DNA from: Rhodoferax sp.
Lineage (GTDB): Bacteria > Pseudomonadota > Gammaproteobacteria > Burkholderiales > Burkholderiaceae_C
Length of the DNA stretch: 63,970 nt
Assembly (NCBI RefSeq): GCF_025356155.1
Contig: NZ_JANXUQ010000119.1
Coordinates: 1 to 63,970 of the forward strand
Direction: 5' to 3'
Made by a program: the position numbers and the translations under genes. Numbering within the stretch: position 1 is the stretch's first letter; every line of letters begins with the position of its first letter. Positions 18,227 through 27,611 of the stretch are shown here, in pieces. The notes beneath the pieces were generated by a model that was not told where the DNA came from, did not search any database, and saw only the letters and a list, made by a program, of their open reading frames with translations.

Positions 18227-18670
18227 TTAGTTCGCCAGAAAGACATGGTTGCATCGATTGCACAAGAAAGTGTTTTGCCATTCTTGAAGCAGCACGGGCC
18301 AGCTCTTGGAATTGAACTGGTAGGCGCGGTAGACGTACAACACGGAACCCACGACCCAAAACAGTTGCGCGAAAAATCCCAATGGTTTCCAGATAGCGCT
18401 GGCTACCAGCACGAGGACCAGCGCGAGTACGAATATTCCGGCAAGGGGCTTTAGGTAAGTCATCTTGGCGGGCGGTGCGGCGCGTTGTGATGCAACTGTC
18501 TGTGAAGTGCCGGTCGTACTTGCGGTACCCACCCCAACGCCGATGCCGTCGGGGCCGACGCCAATGCCAACTCCCTTGGATGAAGTGTTGACGTGAGACA
18601 ACCCGCTTTCAAAGGCGGTTGACAGACGTTGGGTATTTTCGCTTTTGCATTGGGGGCAGTTCAAATCCAT
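18227..18670 (-). CDS. Zinc-ribbon membrane protein
   Basis: The 147-residue protein begins MDLNCPQCKSENTQRLS, a CxxC zinc-ribbon half, and ends FLCNRCNHVFLAN, the second CxxC half. Between them lie a Gly-rich stretch (GVGIGVGPDGIGVGVG) and two membrane helices (about 77-94 and 98-115). The two halves could form one zinc knuckle on the same side of the membrane. No function can be assigned. Confidence 0.75.
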   Translation of the reverse strand: MDLNCPQCKSENTQRLSTAFESGLSHVNTSSKGVGIGVGPDGIGVGVGTASTTGTSQTVASQRAAPPAKMTYLKPLAGIFVLALVLVLVASAIWKPLGFFAQLFWVVGSVLYVYRAYQFNSKSWPVLLQEWQNTFLCNRCNHVFLAN

Positions 18671-18766
18671 GGGGTCTCCAGTAGTGAAAGTGTTCGCAAA
18701 TCAATTGCGCAGATGGCTAGCAGTTTTCGGGAGCACCCAGGTGCTGCGCACTGTGTGCGCCCCCTG

Positions 18767-19111
18767 TCAATGCGTCTCCATCCATCCCTGGTCGCCCTTG
18801 ATCAAGATCAGCTGTACGCTGGGCGATATCGACAATTGGTCGTTGTAGATCTCTTTGCGGGACGCTTGGGTTTTGGAGAAGTTGAGATCTCTGGCGGAAC
18901 TTGTGAACGTGCATCGCCACTTTTCTCCGTCGTTTGCGCAGTTCAGGTCGGATACCGACAAATCCTGGTACCGAATGCCGAGCTTCTGGAAGCGCTTGGC
19001 GACCACGCCGACGACGTTTTCCGGCGTCGGTTTGGATTGCATGCCGCAACCCATAGCCAGGATAGATGCAAAGAGAAGTACGGAGATAGTACGGCCGGTT
19101 GAGTGATTCAT
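18767..19111 (-). CDS. Small predicted lipoprotein
   Basis: The 114-residue protein starts at MNHSTGRTISVLLF (19111), with a lipobox-like AMGC near residue 22. The mature part has CANDGEKWRCTFTSSA, where two cysteines could pair, and lies in a beta-rich domain. Family unknown. The alternative start 219 bp upstream is rejected because it would bury the signal peptide. Confidence 0.65.
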   Translation of the reverse strand: MNHSTGRTISVLLFASILAMGCGMQSKPTPENVVGVVAKRFQKLGIRYQDLSVSDLNCANDGEKWRCTFTSSARDLNFSKTQASRKEIYNDQLSISPSVQLILIKGDQGWMETH

Positions 19112-19260
19112 TGCAGTGCCTGGAGTCTTTGGTGGATATCTATTGGGGGCGCAGTTCGATCGCGCTGGAGCGAAGTGCTGAAAGCGAGTGATCCATGTTG
19201 CATGGTTTGCGGATAGCCTTGTTTTATTGAAAGGACGGAGCACTAAAGTTTGCCGATTGT

Positions 19261-19305
19261 GACTTAAACGCGGCTGACTTAAAAGCGGCTGACCTAGAAA
19301 ATTGG
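19261..19305 (+). promoter_or_regulatory. 15-bp tandem repeats upstream of the XRE regulator, putative operator
   Basis: Two adjacent 15-bp units (19261-19275 and 19276-19290) differ at one base, and a third, weaker unit (19291-19305) follows. They end 5 bp before the GTG start of the XRE gene, which suggests autoregulation. The repeats could instead be part of an unrecognised element. Confidence 0.5.
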
Positions 19306-19309
19306 CCGC

Positions 19310-19573
19310 GTGCCAGCCCAGCCCTCTCAATCAACCAAGACTCGGATCAGCGCCAGAGCGGCGCTTGCCCGCAATATGGTTGCCCTACGGGCGGCAAAAG
19401 GTTGGTCTCAGGAAGCACTGGCCTTCGAATGCGGCTTGCACCGCACCTTCGTTGCACATGTGGAAAAAGAAGTGCGGAATATTGCGTTGGACAACATTGA
19501 GCGTCTTGCCGATGCTCTTGGGGTCCAGACGCATGAGCTGCTAACACCGGGGAAGTTCTTGCCGGCGAGATAG
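19310..19573 (+). CDS. XRE-family transcriptional regulator
   Basis: The 87-residue protein is a single HTH_3 domain: LARNMVALRAAKGWSQEALA, then CGLHRTFVAHVE with the recognition helix, and LADALGVQTHELL. The start used is GTG at 19310; an internal ATG at 19376 would cut into helix 1. It sits immediately after tandem repeats that may be its operator. No partner gene is adjacent, so it may be a small autoregulated orphan. Confidence 0.85.
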   Translation: MPAQPSQSTKTRISARAALARNMVALRAAKGWSQEALAFECGLHRTFVAHVEKEVRNIALDNIERLADALGVQTHELLTPGKFLPAR

Positions 19574-19725
19574 CGCGCGCCAGCAATTGAACGGCTCGCA
19601 ATCAGTACAGATTCACTGTTTCTGACGGATTTGCTGCTAGCAGCCTGCCCGAAGCACATGAGTGAGGGGCGCACATCTCTGGCCCGCATGCCCCTTCAGA
19701 GAGGGGATTGGTTACAAGCCACAGA

Positions 19726-19877
19726 AGCGCACTGAAAAGCCCGAGCTAACGCAGGCCGCAATACTGGACAGCTTGGCCGCCCGGATGCCGCACCAGGGCT
19801 GGGATGTGGGGAAGCCGGAACTGGAGTGGATGGAAAAGCACCTGCGGGCCCGCTTTCCGCGGGCATCTGCGGCATGA
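19726..19877 (+). pseudogene. Remnant paralogue of the 17317-17709 gene
   Basis: The open frame ends with AARMPHQGWDVGKPELEWM and LRARFPRA, clearly related to ASRIPHQGWELGLSEVDWM and LRARFPEA in the 130-residue protein. The N-terminal half is missing. A possible 26-codon ORF overlaps the stop (ATGA at 19874). The fragment indicates duplication followed by decay. Confidence 0.6.
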
Positions 19878-20058
19878 GCACCAATTGGGACATGGACAAA
19901 GACGCTAAGCACTACTTCCCACCTTACAGTCAGGACTATTTGCCCTGCTGTTGATTGAGTCGGCAAACTGTCCTTCCCATTTTGGGAGACTTCTTTACTT
20001 CCAAAAATATCCCCCCTCATGTATTCTGAAGGTCCAATAAATATTCAGGGAGACATTG

Positions 20059-21855
20059 ATGGAGATCCTCGATCCAGGAAAACGCCGGTCCCTCCGGAAC
20101 TTGGTCAACTTCAGCGCTTTCGGGTTGTTGACCGGATGCTGTTCGCTGATGCCCTATGCCGAGTCAAAAGTCAAAGGCGGCTTGCCTGACTTAAGCGCCT
20201 TTAGGCCTTGGCTCAGACCATCTCAAATCCGGCGCTCGCCCGCTAAGAAAGTCCAGTTCGCCCTGGACGCGCACGGCCACTTCTTCAATGGTACGGATGT
20301 CAATGTCAAAGGCTACGTCGAAAAGTGCATGGCGCACGAGATCCCGAATGCGGCATTGCGGAAGTTCGTTGAACATCTCGGGGGGGTGGCGCAAGCCCTT
20401 GCGAATACTCTGGCGCCAACTGCGGACAAAGAGTTTTCAGACTTGATCGAGTTGAGCAAGAAATACAGCTCCCTTCAATTGGCCGCAGCAATGGAAGATA
20501 TCGACAAGAGCATTGCTTCCAATGATTGGAAAATCGCAAATGCCGTGAATGACGAGCTGAAGCGGCGCGGCCTCGATCAAGAGTATGTTGCGCTTCAATC
20601 CGAGCACAAACTGGCGGTTCGCGCTGAATTCAACTTGGTCGATAGCAAGTCCGTGCCAACGAATTTGACTCCCGAGGCGGTTCTACGGGCCATTGATCCG
20701 AAGACTCGGGCCGAAGACTATTTCAAGTTGTATGGAACACATCAGCGGCCCCTTAATTCCAGTGACCCTGGCGGGTTTTTTGAGTTCCTTTCCCATATGC
20801 TGTCACCACGTTGGCACAACCTGAGAAAGTACATCAAGTATTACTCCGAGGAAGCAGACGCATTCGGGATTGACGCTGTCTTCGGTTCGCTGGTTGACTT
20901 TGACTTTTGGCTCGATTGCAGGCCGCCGTCATCCAGAAGAGACCAGATGCTCTTGCACTCGCTGCTGTCCGCGTTGAGTGGAGGCTACATGTTGCCGTTG
21001 ATTTCTTATAACCCGTGGACGGACATCGAATTGAAGGACTCACCTTCTCTAACTTTGGCGAAGGAAGCCATTGTTTCGTTCGGATTCATTGGTGTGAAGA
21101 TCTATCCGCCGGTCGGATACTACCCAGCTGACAATGCGATTTTGCAGAATGCGACTACCGAAAAGAGGCCCAACCTGATTGAGTTGGACCGTCATCTCTT
21201 GGAGATGTTTGAATGGTGTGCCAACAACGGCGCACCGGTAATGGCTCATGCAAACCGTTCGATGGGGCGTGATGCCGTTTCGGATGAGTTTGGAGGCCCC
21301 GTTGGGTGGCAGAGGCTGATTGCAAAGTTCAATGGATCCATCCAGACAAAGTACAAGCTGACCATCAATGCCGGTCACTTCGGGGGGCAAGTTGAAGGGG
21401 ACCTAGCGCCGAAGATAGATATCAAGCAGACATGGCCCGTCAGATTCGCCGCGTTTTCTCATGAGTATCCCAATGTGAGGTTCTATGGGGATATCGGGAA
21501 GTGGGATGAATTGCTGGACTGCACGAAGCCCAAGAGTCGATGTCCAACTACATTCGCGAGGCTCAATGCAGCCATTGCTGAAAACGTAAAAAAACCAGTG
21601 GAGACAACGGAAAGAATCATGTATGGGACGGATTGGTTCATGCTTTCCTCAGACAATGGATGGCAGAACTATCCGGAGATGGTCTCCAAGAACTTGGAGA
21701 TCGGACTCGGCCCGGCGATGAATTTCGACAGATTCTTCTACACAAATGCCATGGAGTGTTTCGGACTCGGCGTCGGGGGAGCTCAACGAGAGCGCATGGT
21801 CAATCGGCTCAAAGGAATGCCTGGAGGCGTACCTGCTTGGCTTGGAGCTAGTTGA
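20059..21855 (+). CDS. Amidohydrolase-family (TIM-barrel) predicted lipoprotein
   Basis: The 598-residue protein starts at the ATG at 20059, preceded by AGGGAGA. A basic n-region and FSAFGLLTGCC suggest a lipoprotein signal. An N-terminal DAHGHFFNG resembles the HxH metal site of amidohydrolase_2 enzymes. IGVKIYPPVGYYP, APVMAHANRS (histidine), LTINAGHFGG (histidine) and MYGTDWF (aspartate) are the other expected metal-ligand strands. It is much longer than typical members (about 300), with a helical insertion between residues 90 and 230. Substrate unknown. It overlaps the convergent gene by 8 bp. Confidence 0.75.
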   Translation: MEILDPGKRRSLRNLVNFSAFGLLTGCCSLMPYAESKVKGGLPDLSAFRPWLRPSQIRRSPAKKVQFALDAHGHFFNGTDVNVKGYVEKCMAHEIPNAALRKFVEHLGGVAQALANTLAPTADKEFSDLIELSKKYSSLQLAAAMEDIDKSIASNDWKIANAVNDELKRRGLDQEYVALQSEHKLAVRAEFNLVDSKSVPTNLTPEAVLRAIDPKTRAEDYFKLYGTHQRPLNSSDPGGFFEFLSHMLSPRWHNLRKYIKYYSEEADAFGIDAVFGSLVDFDFWLDCRPPSSRRDQMLLHSLLSALSGGYMLPLISYNPWTDIELKDSPSLTLAKEAIVSFGFIGVKIYPPVGYYPADNAILQNATTEKRPNLIELDRHLLEMFEWCANNGAPVMAHANRSMGRDAVSDEFGGPVGWQRLIAKFNGSIQTKYKLTINAGHFGGQVEGDLAPKIDIKQTWPVRFAAFSHEYPNVRFYGDIGKWDELLDCTKPKSRCPTTFARLNAAIAENVKKPVETTERIMYGTDWFMLSSDNGWQNYPEMVSKNLEIGLGPAMNFDRFFYTNAMECFGLGVGGAQRERMVNRLKGMPGGVPAWLGAS

Positions 21856-22975
21856 CCGATCTGTGCCGGTCAATGGCATCTTGATCGATCGTCGCCCTAG
21901 TGGTGCGCAGCATTGGAGCGACGTACATCAGACTTGATCCTGCACACAGCCCAAACACAATTCCGGCCCAGACGGCAAGCCCCACGGTCCATTCCTTGGG
22001 CAGGAAGAACATACAAACCAGCGAAGCGGTGAGCGCGCCGAGCCAATAGAAAACCGATGACATAGATCGAATCCGTATAGAGCGAATCTCCATCAGTGAG
22101 CAAAGCACGATCTCTTGCTTCCTCACGATGCTCGATGCGATCTGCTCAAGGTCGACAATGTCTTCGCTCGCAAAGTCCGGGTGTCCAGATGGCCTTTCAA
22201 AGCCCTTGAGCACTTCATCTATTTGTGGAAATGCCAAAGGCCAACGCTGTTCTTCCTGGACTCCATAGGCGTCGAGCAAGGGCTTTGCCCATGATGGATG
22301 GGGCACCCGCTGAACCCATCTTCCATCCAGCACTGCCCAGCATTCCTGTCTGCCAGCGGCCTTCACCTGGTACAGAACTATTCGATCAGGGTCCGGGTAT
22401 TCGACCTCCGCGACGAGGGCGGGAATCGACTCTATGCCTTCTTCGCGCAAAAAGTCGACCCGGTTCTTGCCCTCATTCGGCAATAGCAGCCCTAGCGAGC
22501 GGATCCAAAAGTAAGTTGCCTCCTGCCCCGCGCGGATGCGCACCTGTGGCTCAAGGGTCGTGAAGAACTCCAACCGAGCTTTCCGCTCCTCCGGTGTCAA
22601 TTCTCTGCCTCGCCATTTCCAACTGCAGCCCAAGGTCAACTCGGTTTGGACCAACGTGGAAAACTTCGCTCCTTTGAACTTCCAGCCATACGCGAAAGGA
22701 AAGACGGACAAGAAGAATGACGTGCCTACGTCGGGACTACCCTGGCTGCCACTTAGTTCCCCGGCTAAACATTTGCCTCCTTCGATAGCGATAGCTTTAT
22801 CAAGAAGGTATTTGCTTTTGACGAATTGCTTGGCGGCACTGCGCAGCCGATCTGAAACGGCGGACGGCAGATGCTGCAATGCTTCGGGTGTAGTGAGCAA
22901 TTGATGCTCCCTTTTCGTTGACGGTTTGCACACGCGGATCGCCATCGCAATGATCGTGACGGCATCAATTGGCAC
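21848..22975 (-). CDS. Hypothetical protein with C-terminal membrane hairpin
   Basis: The 375-residue protein has a soluble N-terminal part (about 1-300) and two membrane helices near the C-terminus (VFYWLGALTASLVCMFF and VGLAVWAGIVFGLCAG). Tryptophan-rich segments such as FAYGWKFKGAKFS and LGCSWKWRGR occur midway. No family recognised. It is convergent with the amidohydrolase gene. Confidence 0.65.
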   Translation of the reverse strand: MPIDAVTIIAMAIRVCKPSTKREHQLLTTPEALQHLPSAVSDRLRSAAKQFVKSKYLLDKAIAIEGGKCLAGELSGSQGSPDVGTSFFLSVFPFAYGWKFKGAKFSTLVQTELTLGCSWKWRGRELTPEERKARLEFFTTLEPQVRIRAGQEATYFWIRSLGLLLPNEGKNRVDFLREEGIESIPALVAEVEYPDPDRIVLYQVKAAGRQECWAVLDGRWVQRVPHPSWAKPLLDAYGVQEEQRWPLAFPQIDEVLKGFERPSGHPDFASEDIVDLEQIASSIVRKQEIVLCSLMEIRSIRIRSMSSVFYWLGALTASLVCMFFLPKEWTVGLAVWAGIVFGLCAGSSLMYVAPMLRTTRATIDQDAIDRHRSVN

Positions 22976-22996
22976 TGGGTTAACGACCTAGCGGTA

Positions 22997-23136
22997 GTTG
23001 CACTCTCTCGCCGCTCCCCAAAACGATTGATCTGATTCTGGGGGAACGCCGCGGAGTGCAGCAGTCTACTGTCGCCGGACGCTCGTTCTATTCGTGGCGT
23101 TCGAGTGGAAAACCATTGGTGCGAGAGAGTCACAAC
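22997..23136. repeat. 140-bp segment bounded by imperfect inverted repeats
   Basis: 22997-23012 (GTTGCACTCTCTCGCC) and 23121-23136 (GCGAGAGAGTCACAAC) are imperfect inverted copies; the similarity extends outward weakly through CTAG motifs. The interior is non-coding. The shape suits a MITE-like remnant or a bidirectional regulatory segment between divergent genes. Confidence 0.45.
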
Positions 23137-23255
23137 CTAGCTAGTAAATCCATTTTACACGGGGAAGTGCGCGAAGTCTTCGATCAACTATCCTTGGGGC
23201 CAGAGATCAACCGTGTACGGCATCGCCAAAGTGCACCGTATCAGAGGAGGGGAAG

Positions 23256-23579
23256 ATGATTGACGAACGGGTTGTAGGAGTGGCCAAATTTTGGAAAACA
23301 CTTCACTCGATGCACGTTATTTCGGGACTGACAGAGGCCGAGTTCGAGCAATTTTCACTTTTGGTGCTCGGGTTCGCATGTGTAGCGGAGTCACACAGTC
23401 AGTGGCCAATTGAGGTGGCTGAATCCGCTCGTGAGGTTTCTGCAGCCTTGCTGGACTCAGGCAGGAACAGCAATGAGCTGAACATTGAGCATGCTTGGAC
23501 CATAGCTTGCAATGCCCTTGGCAGAGCGCTCCAAACTATTCCCCCCAAGGACGCCCGCCGATATTCAGACCGCCTTTGA
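23256..23579 (+). CDS. Hypothetical helical protein
   Basis: The 107-residue protein starts at ATG 23256 with GGAGGGGAAG close upstream, a good ribosome site. It is acidic and mostly helical; no motif recognised. It overlaps in another frame the N-terminal extension of the next ORF, so the two may be one gene with a frameshift near 23540-23570, or two separate genes. Confidence 0.5.
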   Translation: MIDERVVGVAKFWKTLHSMHVISGLTEAEFEQFSLLVLGFACVAESHSQWPIEVAESAREVSAALLDSGRNSNELNIEHAWTIACNALGRALQTIPPKDARRYSDRL

Positions 23580-23583
23580 GGTC

Positions 23584-23794
23584 ATGCGTCTGGTTCGAGA
23601 CTTTGAGCGAGCCTGGGGTTCAAGAGAGGAGTTCCAAATCGCATGTTTTGACGAGGTATTCCACCGAGTCGTTGCTCGTCAGACAGGAGCTGGCTATCGC
23701 AGTGGAGACACTTCGGCGGCTCTGGCTGCATACCTCTCCGCGCATTTTGATAGCGTCTCCGACTACTTTGCGTCAGCAGGTGAATGCGTTGTAG
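23584..23794 (+). pseudogene. Helical hypothetical protein truncated by IS66
   Basis: The frame encodes MRLVRDFERAWGSREEFQ and continues helical to GECVV, then runs into the IS66 terminal repeat at 23795 and stops inside it. The original 3' end is lost. The start is uncertain because the frame is open back to 23512. Confidence 0.5.
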
Positions 23795-25003
23795 GTAAGC
23801 GTCTGGGCACGGCACCTTGACCGTGCCGCTAATTCAGGATTGCGGTTGCCAGCGGTGTGACAACAGTTCCTCAATGCGGCTGTTCATGTGTGATGGCAGC
23901 CTTGTCAGCACGTCCCGCAGATAAGCCCATGGGTCATGCCCATGCAACTTTGCAGATTGAAGTAAGCTCATGATGATTGCGGCCCGCTGGCCGGCAAGTT
24001 CGCTGCCGGCGAACAACCATGCCCGGCGCCCCATTGCCCATGGCCTTATCAGATTCTCAAGATGGTTGTTATCAATTTGAACGGCGCCATCGGCCAAGTA
24101 ATTTGTAAGCGCTTCCCAACGGTTCAAACTGTAGTCAATCGCCTTGGCCGTGGCACTTCCCTCGGGCACGCGTTGGCGCTCCAGCATCAACCATGCATGC
24201 AGGTCTTCGCAAAGCGGCTTTGAGCTGGACTGTCTGATGGCCTGCCGATCTTCTGCTGATAAGCCTTTGACTTGGCGTTCAATTTGGTAGAGCGCTGCAA
24301 TGCGCTGTATGGCCTGCGTGCCCACCGGACTGAGGTTGTCTTTGACCAGTTCATCAAACTTTCTACGTGCGTGCGCGAAACAAGCTGCGCCGACACGGGT
24401 CTCTTTCTTTATGACCTGCTCATACACCCCGTACCCGTCGGATAACAGCGTGCCCGACCAGCCCTTCAGGAATTCAAGTGGGTACTTGGCCCCTCTGCCC
24501 AAGCAGAATTCGTACACCACTCCGGGTGAAACATCAAAGCCGCTGCGGGCATAAGCCCAAACATATGCTCGTTTGGTCTTTCCGGCTCCGGGGTCCAGCA
24601 TGGCCACCGGTGTCTCGTCGGCATGAACCACTACACAGCTGAGAACAAACTCCCGGTGTGCCGCGTACAGGGGCTGCAGTGCTGCACCACCTGCCTGGCC
24701 GGACCATGACGCCAGCGTAGAGCGCGGCGTGTTAACGCCGGAACGGGCGTTTATTTGTTCCTGGCGGTAATACGGAATGTGGTCAACGAAGCGGCTCACG
24801 GTGGTGTGCGCCACCAGACCGGCCGTGGGCATGCCCTTGTCGATGATCTGTGGATTTACTGGCTCTTGCACCAGGGTCCGACAACACTTGCAGGCCCACT
24901 TGCCCCGAATGTGACGGTGCACAAAGAATTCTGCTGGGATGATGTCCAGTCGCTCGCTCACGTCTTCGCCGATAACCTCCGTCCCTACCGCAACCCGTTG
25001 TAG
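23795..25003 (-). mobile_element. Truncated IS66-family element
   Basis: The terminal repeat begins at 23795 with GTAAGCGTCTGGGCACGG, the same start as the complete IS66 copy at 57307. It is followed by the 3' end of an IS66 transposase gene. tnpA, tnpB, the tnpC 5' part and the other terminal repeat are missing, so the element cannot move alone. The break lies near 25000 next to unassigned sequence and an IS3-type remnant. Confidence 0.85.
23834..24961 (-). pseudogene. tnpC: IS66 transposase TnpC, N-terminally truncated
   Basis: The remaining 375 residues begin at SERLDIIPAEFF and include the zinc-ribbon-like CKCC, VVVHADETP (catalytic Asp region), SDGYGVYE and the late NNHLENLIRPWAMGRR with the catalytic Glu. 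About 150 N-terminal residues are missing; the frame stays open a few codons upstream (GEDV) before the break. It ends ELLSHRWQPQS, as in other IS66 transposases. Confidence 0.85.
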
Positions 25004-25320
25004 TGCGGCGGACCATCCTGGATATTTCGACGACGGCGCAGGTGGCGGTAATTGACAGCTTGAATTTCTTGGTCGGTCTCCGACTGTCTCTTCACAGAAT
25101 TGAGAACGCAGAAGCGTCGCCCATCGAGGACAAACTGAGGGCTTTCACCGACAGATCTTTTCTGTTAATCGATCATCCGCGCCGGGATACTACAACACGG
25201 AACCATCGCTCATCCGATCGGCGTGATCAAAAGACGTCGCTGGAGGCGCTGGACCACATTCTGCGTAGCCAGATTGATCTCCATATGTCCCTGGTGGTCG
25301 TACCCGGTATTGATCGGTCG
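25004..25320. other. 317-bp segment between two IS remnants, unassigned
   Basis: No gene is supported. An open frame on the plus strand (25003-25440) overlaps the IS3 orfA in antisense and is a shadow. The sequence does not read as IS3 orfB or as the IS66 5' part, so it is probably a piece of a third element. Confidence 0.35.
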
Positions 25321-26077
25321 TCAGAAGGATGGCGCCGCGAGCTTCGAGCGGAACTCTTGGATGTGCTTCAGGGCGTCAACCAGCAGTGTCTTCTCCCGGT
25401 TACTCAGGAGCTGCGGGGCGACGCCCAGGCCTTTTTTTAAGAGTTCATTGGCCTTCTTCAGTAGGTCATGTTCAAGCTGCAGACGGTGGATATTGTGTTG
25501 AAGTAAATCGACTTGCTGCTGCAGTTCTGTGAGTTCTTTCGGCTCGGGCACGGGCCCAGAATCATTCTGTCGTTTCATGGATGCAGGGGCCTCTGGACCG
25601 AGTAGTTGATTCTTCCAGTTGTACAGCGTCGGCCTGCACACAGCCAACTTCTGAGCGATTTCTTGTGCACTAGTCTTCCTGCTGCACAGTTCAATCACCG
25701 CCGCATTCTTGAGCTCCAGGGAGTGCTGGACGTTCGGCGCTCTTCCCACCATACGTTGCCGTAACTCCGGGTGCAGTTCATCAATCCAGACCGTGAGTGT
25801 TTCCCGGCAAGGGTATCCCAGTGCCGTCATGGTTGAAGCAATGCAGCGATCGTGGTCAAGGTAGTGTTGAACCGCAACCTGCCGCTGTTCGTCGGAGTAT
25901 TTGGACATTGAACGTGTATAGCCCACTTGCAAGTCGCGGCCTTGCTCGTACTCCCGATGCCAGCTCTTGAGGGAATTTTTTGTTGGATAACCCAACTGTC
26001 GAATGGCACGGGCCCGTGCGTTTGCCGAGCTTGATGTAGAGCTTGACGGCTCGAATTCGCTCTTCGTATGAATACAT
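25321..26077 (-). pseudogene. IS3-family OrfA with frameshift
   Basis: The first frame starts MYSYEERIRAVKLYIKLGKRTG and shifts near 26010; the second continues GYPTKNSLKSWHREYEQG. Two helix-turn-helix units (TKNSLKSWHREYE and RPTLYNWKNQLLG) and a leucine-zipper-like coiled coil (LQQQVDLLQHNIHRLQLEHD) match long IS3-type OrfA proteins. OrfB, with the DDE catalytic domain, is absent; similarity ends at LLVDAL. Non-functional. Confidence 0.75.
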
Positions 26078-26401
26078 GAACTACCTCCAAGTAGTCTAAG
26101 TTATTGTCCGCACCCCCACGGGGTCAGTTTTCGGTCGGCGGCAACAGGCCGAACGCTGGCCAGTATTCAATTGGCGCCAACAGACAACTGTATGCATCGG
26201 CAAATTCTAGTCACGAGCTAGGCCCTGATGGCGGGTACCGCGCGCACCGTGGTCCACGGACCGGTATCCAGAACAAACACCGCGGATGTACCCTTTATGA
26301 AATAATGGCGCGTCGAAGAATGTCATGAAGTCGCATCCTGGAAGTCATACGAGCACGACGGCATGCCAGTTTCGAAATTCTAGCGTTCCTGAATACATCG
26401 T
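26078..26401. other. IS boundary and spacer with a 21-bp motif shared with 37408-37428
   Basis: It contains the IS3 remnant end and a 21-bp stretch at 26158-26178 identical to 37408-37428. A GTCAGTTTTCGG string at 26123 has its inverse at 37390. No gene is supported. These look like terminal-repeat remnants of an IS21-type element. Confidence 0.45.
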
Positions 26402-27325
26402 TCACTTAAGTTGGGCTAGAGCTACTCTTGCGGCAGCCAGGTCCCAAGCGGCGCATCCCACGCTTTTGAAGAGAATGGGTCGTTGGTGGTCGTGCGCTTG
26501 CTGCTCCAAAACAGTACTAAGGGGACTCACCGTTCGCCAATCGATCTTCGCCTGGATCAAGTCGCCAGCCTCATGCTGTGCGCCAACGAAGTCATCGACA
26601 TATAGCCGACAGCCAGCGACAGTTTTTGGTTCAATTTCCGCCATCGTGGGCTTATAGGCCCCCACCGCGATGAGCAATTGTCCCGAACTAGCGACATCTG
26701 TAAAAACTGGGGTTGAACTACCGGTGAGCGTGAACACGACCTGCGCTATGGCGAAGTCCGTACCGTCGAAGGGAATCAGCTCGCTATTCGGGGCCCCATT
26801 CTTCCGGCAAAACTCACGAGAACTTTCTGGCGTGCGTCCCTTCACATGTAGACGGCATTCGGGAAACATTGTGCGCAGAGCTTTAACGTGATGCGCTGCC
26901 TGTACTCCAGTTCCAATCAGCAGTGCGGTGCGTGGGACCTCTGGCAAAAGAAATTGCATTGCCAACATGGAGACAGCAGCGGTGCGCCTTCCGGTGACTT
27001 CGGGGCCATCCAAAATGCACAGTGGATTTCCGGTTTTGGCGTCAAACACAGTCACTAGGCCTTGAACAGTTGCCATTCCACGTGCCGCGTTAGTCGGCTG
27101 GACGCTTACCAGTTTGTGTATGCCAATATCGCTGGCTACTGCAGGCATGCTTAATAAGGATCCCGAAACTGGGCCCATAGGCAAGACGGTACGGACTGGA
27201 CTTTGTATCAAGCCGTCGTGGGACTCTATGGCGGCTCGTGCTACAGCTGCAACCAATAGCTTGGTGTCGAGCAATTCAGCGGTGGCAATTTGATCAAAGA
27301 CCAAATCCTTGGAAAAATGGAGCAA
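26402..27325 (-). CDS. Ornithine cyclodeaminase / mu-crystallin family reductase
   Basis: The 307-residue protein has the family pattern: KLVSVQPTNAARG, LDGPEVTGRRTAAVS, the Rossmann loop ALLIGTGVQAAHHV and late DDFVGAQHEAGDL. Members include ornithine cyclodeaminase and NAD(P)H-dependent reductases of cyclic imino acids such as delta-1-pyrroline-2-carboxylate. The start is TTG at 27325, with AGGA about 11 bp upstream and an in-frame stop just before it. It is the most distal gene of the amino-acid operon, 286 bp after the aldo/keto reductase. Reduction of a cyclic imine made by the pathway is a plausible role. Confidence 0.85.
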   Translation of the reverse strand: MLHFSKDLVFDQIATAELLDTKLLVAAVARAAIESHDGLIQSPVRTVLPMGPVSGSLLSMPAVASDIGIHKLVSVQPTNAARGMATVQGLVTVFDAKTGNPLCILDGPEVTGRRTAAVSMLAMQFLLPEVPRTALLIGTGVQAAHHVKALRTMFPECRLHVKGRTPESSREFCRKNGAPNSELIPFDGTDFAIAQVVFTLTGSSTPVFTDVASSGQLLIAVGAYKPTMAEIEPKTVAGCRLYVDDFVGAQHEAGDLIQAKIDWRTVSPLSTVLEQQAHDHQRPILFKSVGCAAWDLAAARVALAQLK

Positions 27326-27611
27326 AGTTGAATCCTGAAGTTAAGGAAAAAGTGAAAGACTAATCGCTGGATTTAACCGAACGGCCGCGCCTTCTCGTCC
27401 AAGTCGTTGCGCTGCTGCGCGTAGGCAGCTTTGTAGCGTCTGATCACAAAGCTAGAGGCCCTTCAGGTTTTGGCAACACCAACAACCACCCACCTTCGGT
27501 AGTGCATTCCGAAAGGTTGATGCTGCTAAAAGGATGATGTTGACCACAGGACTGTGTGTGCTGCACAGGAGCAATGTACGCCGCCCAAGAACTGGAACAG
27601 CCCTAGTGTGG

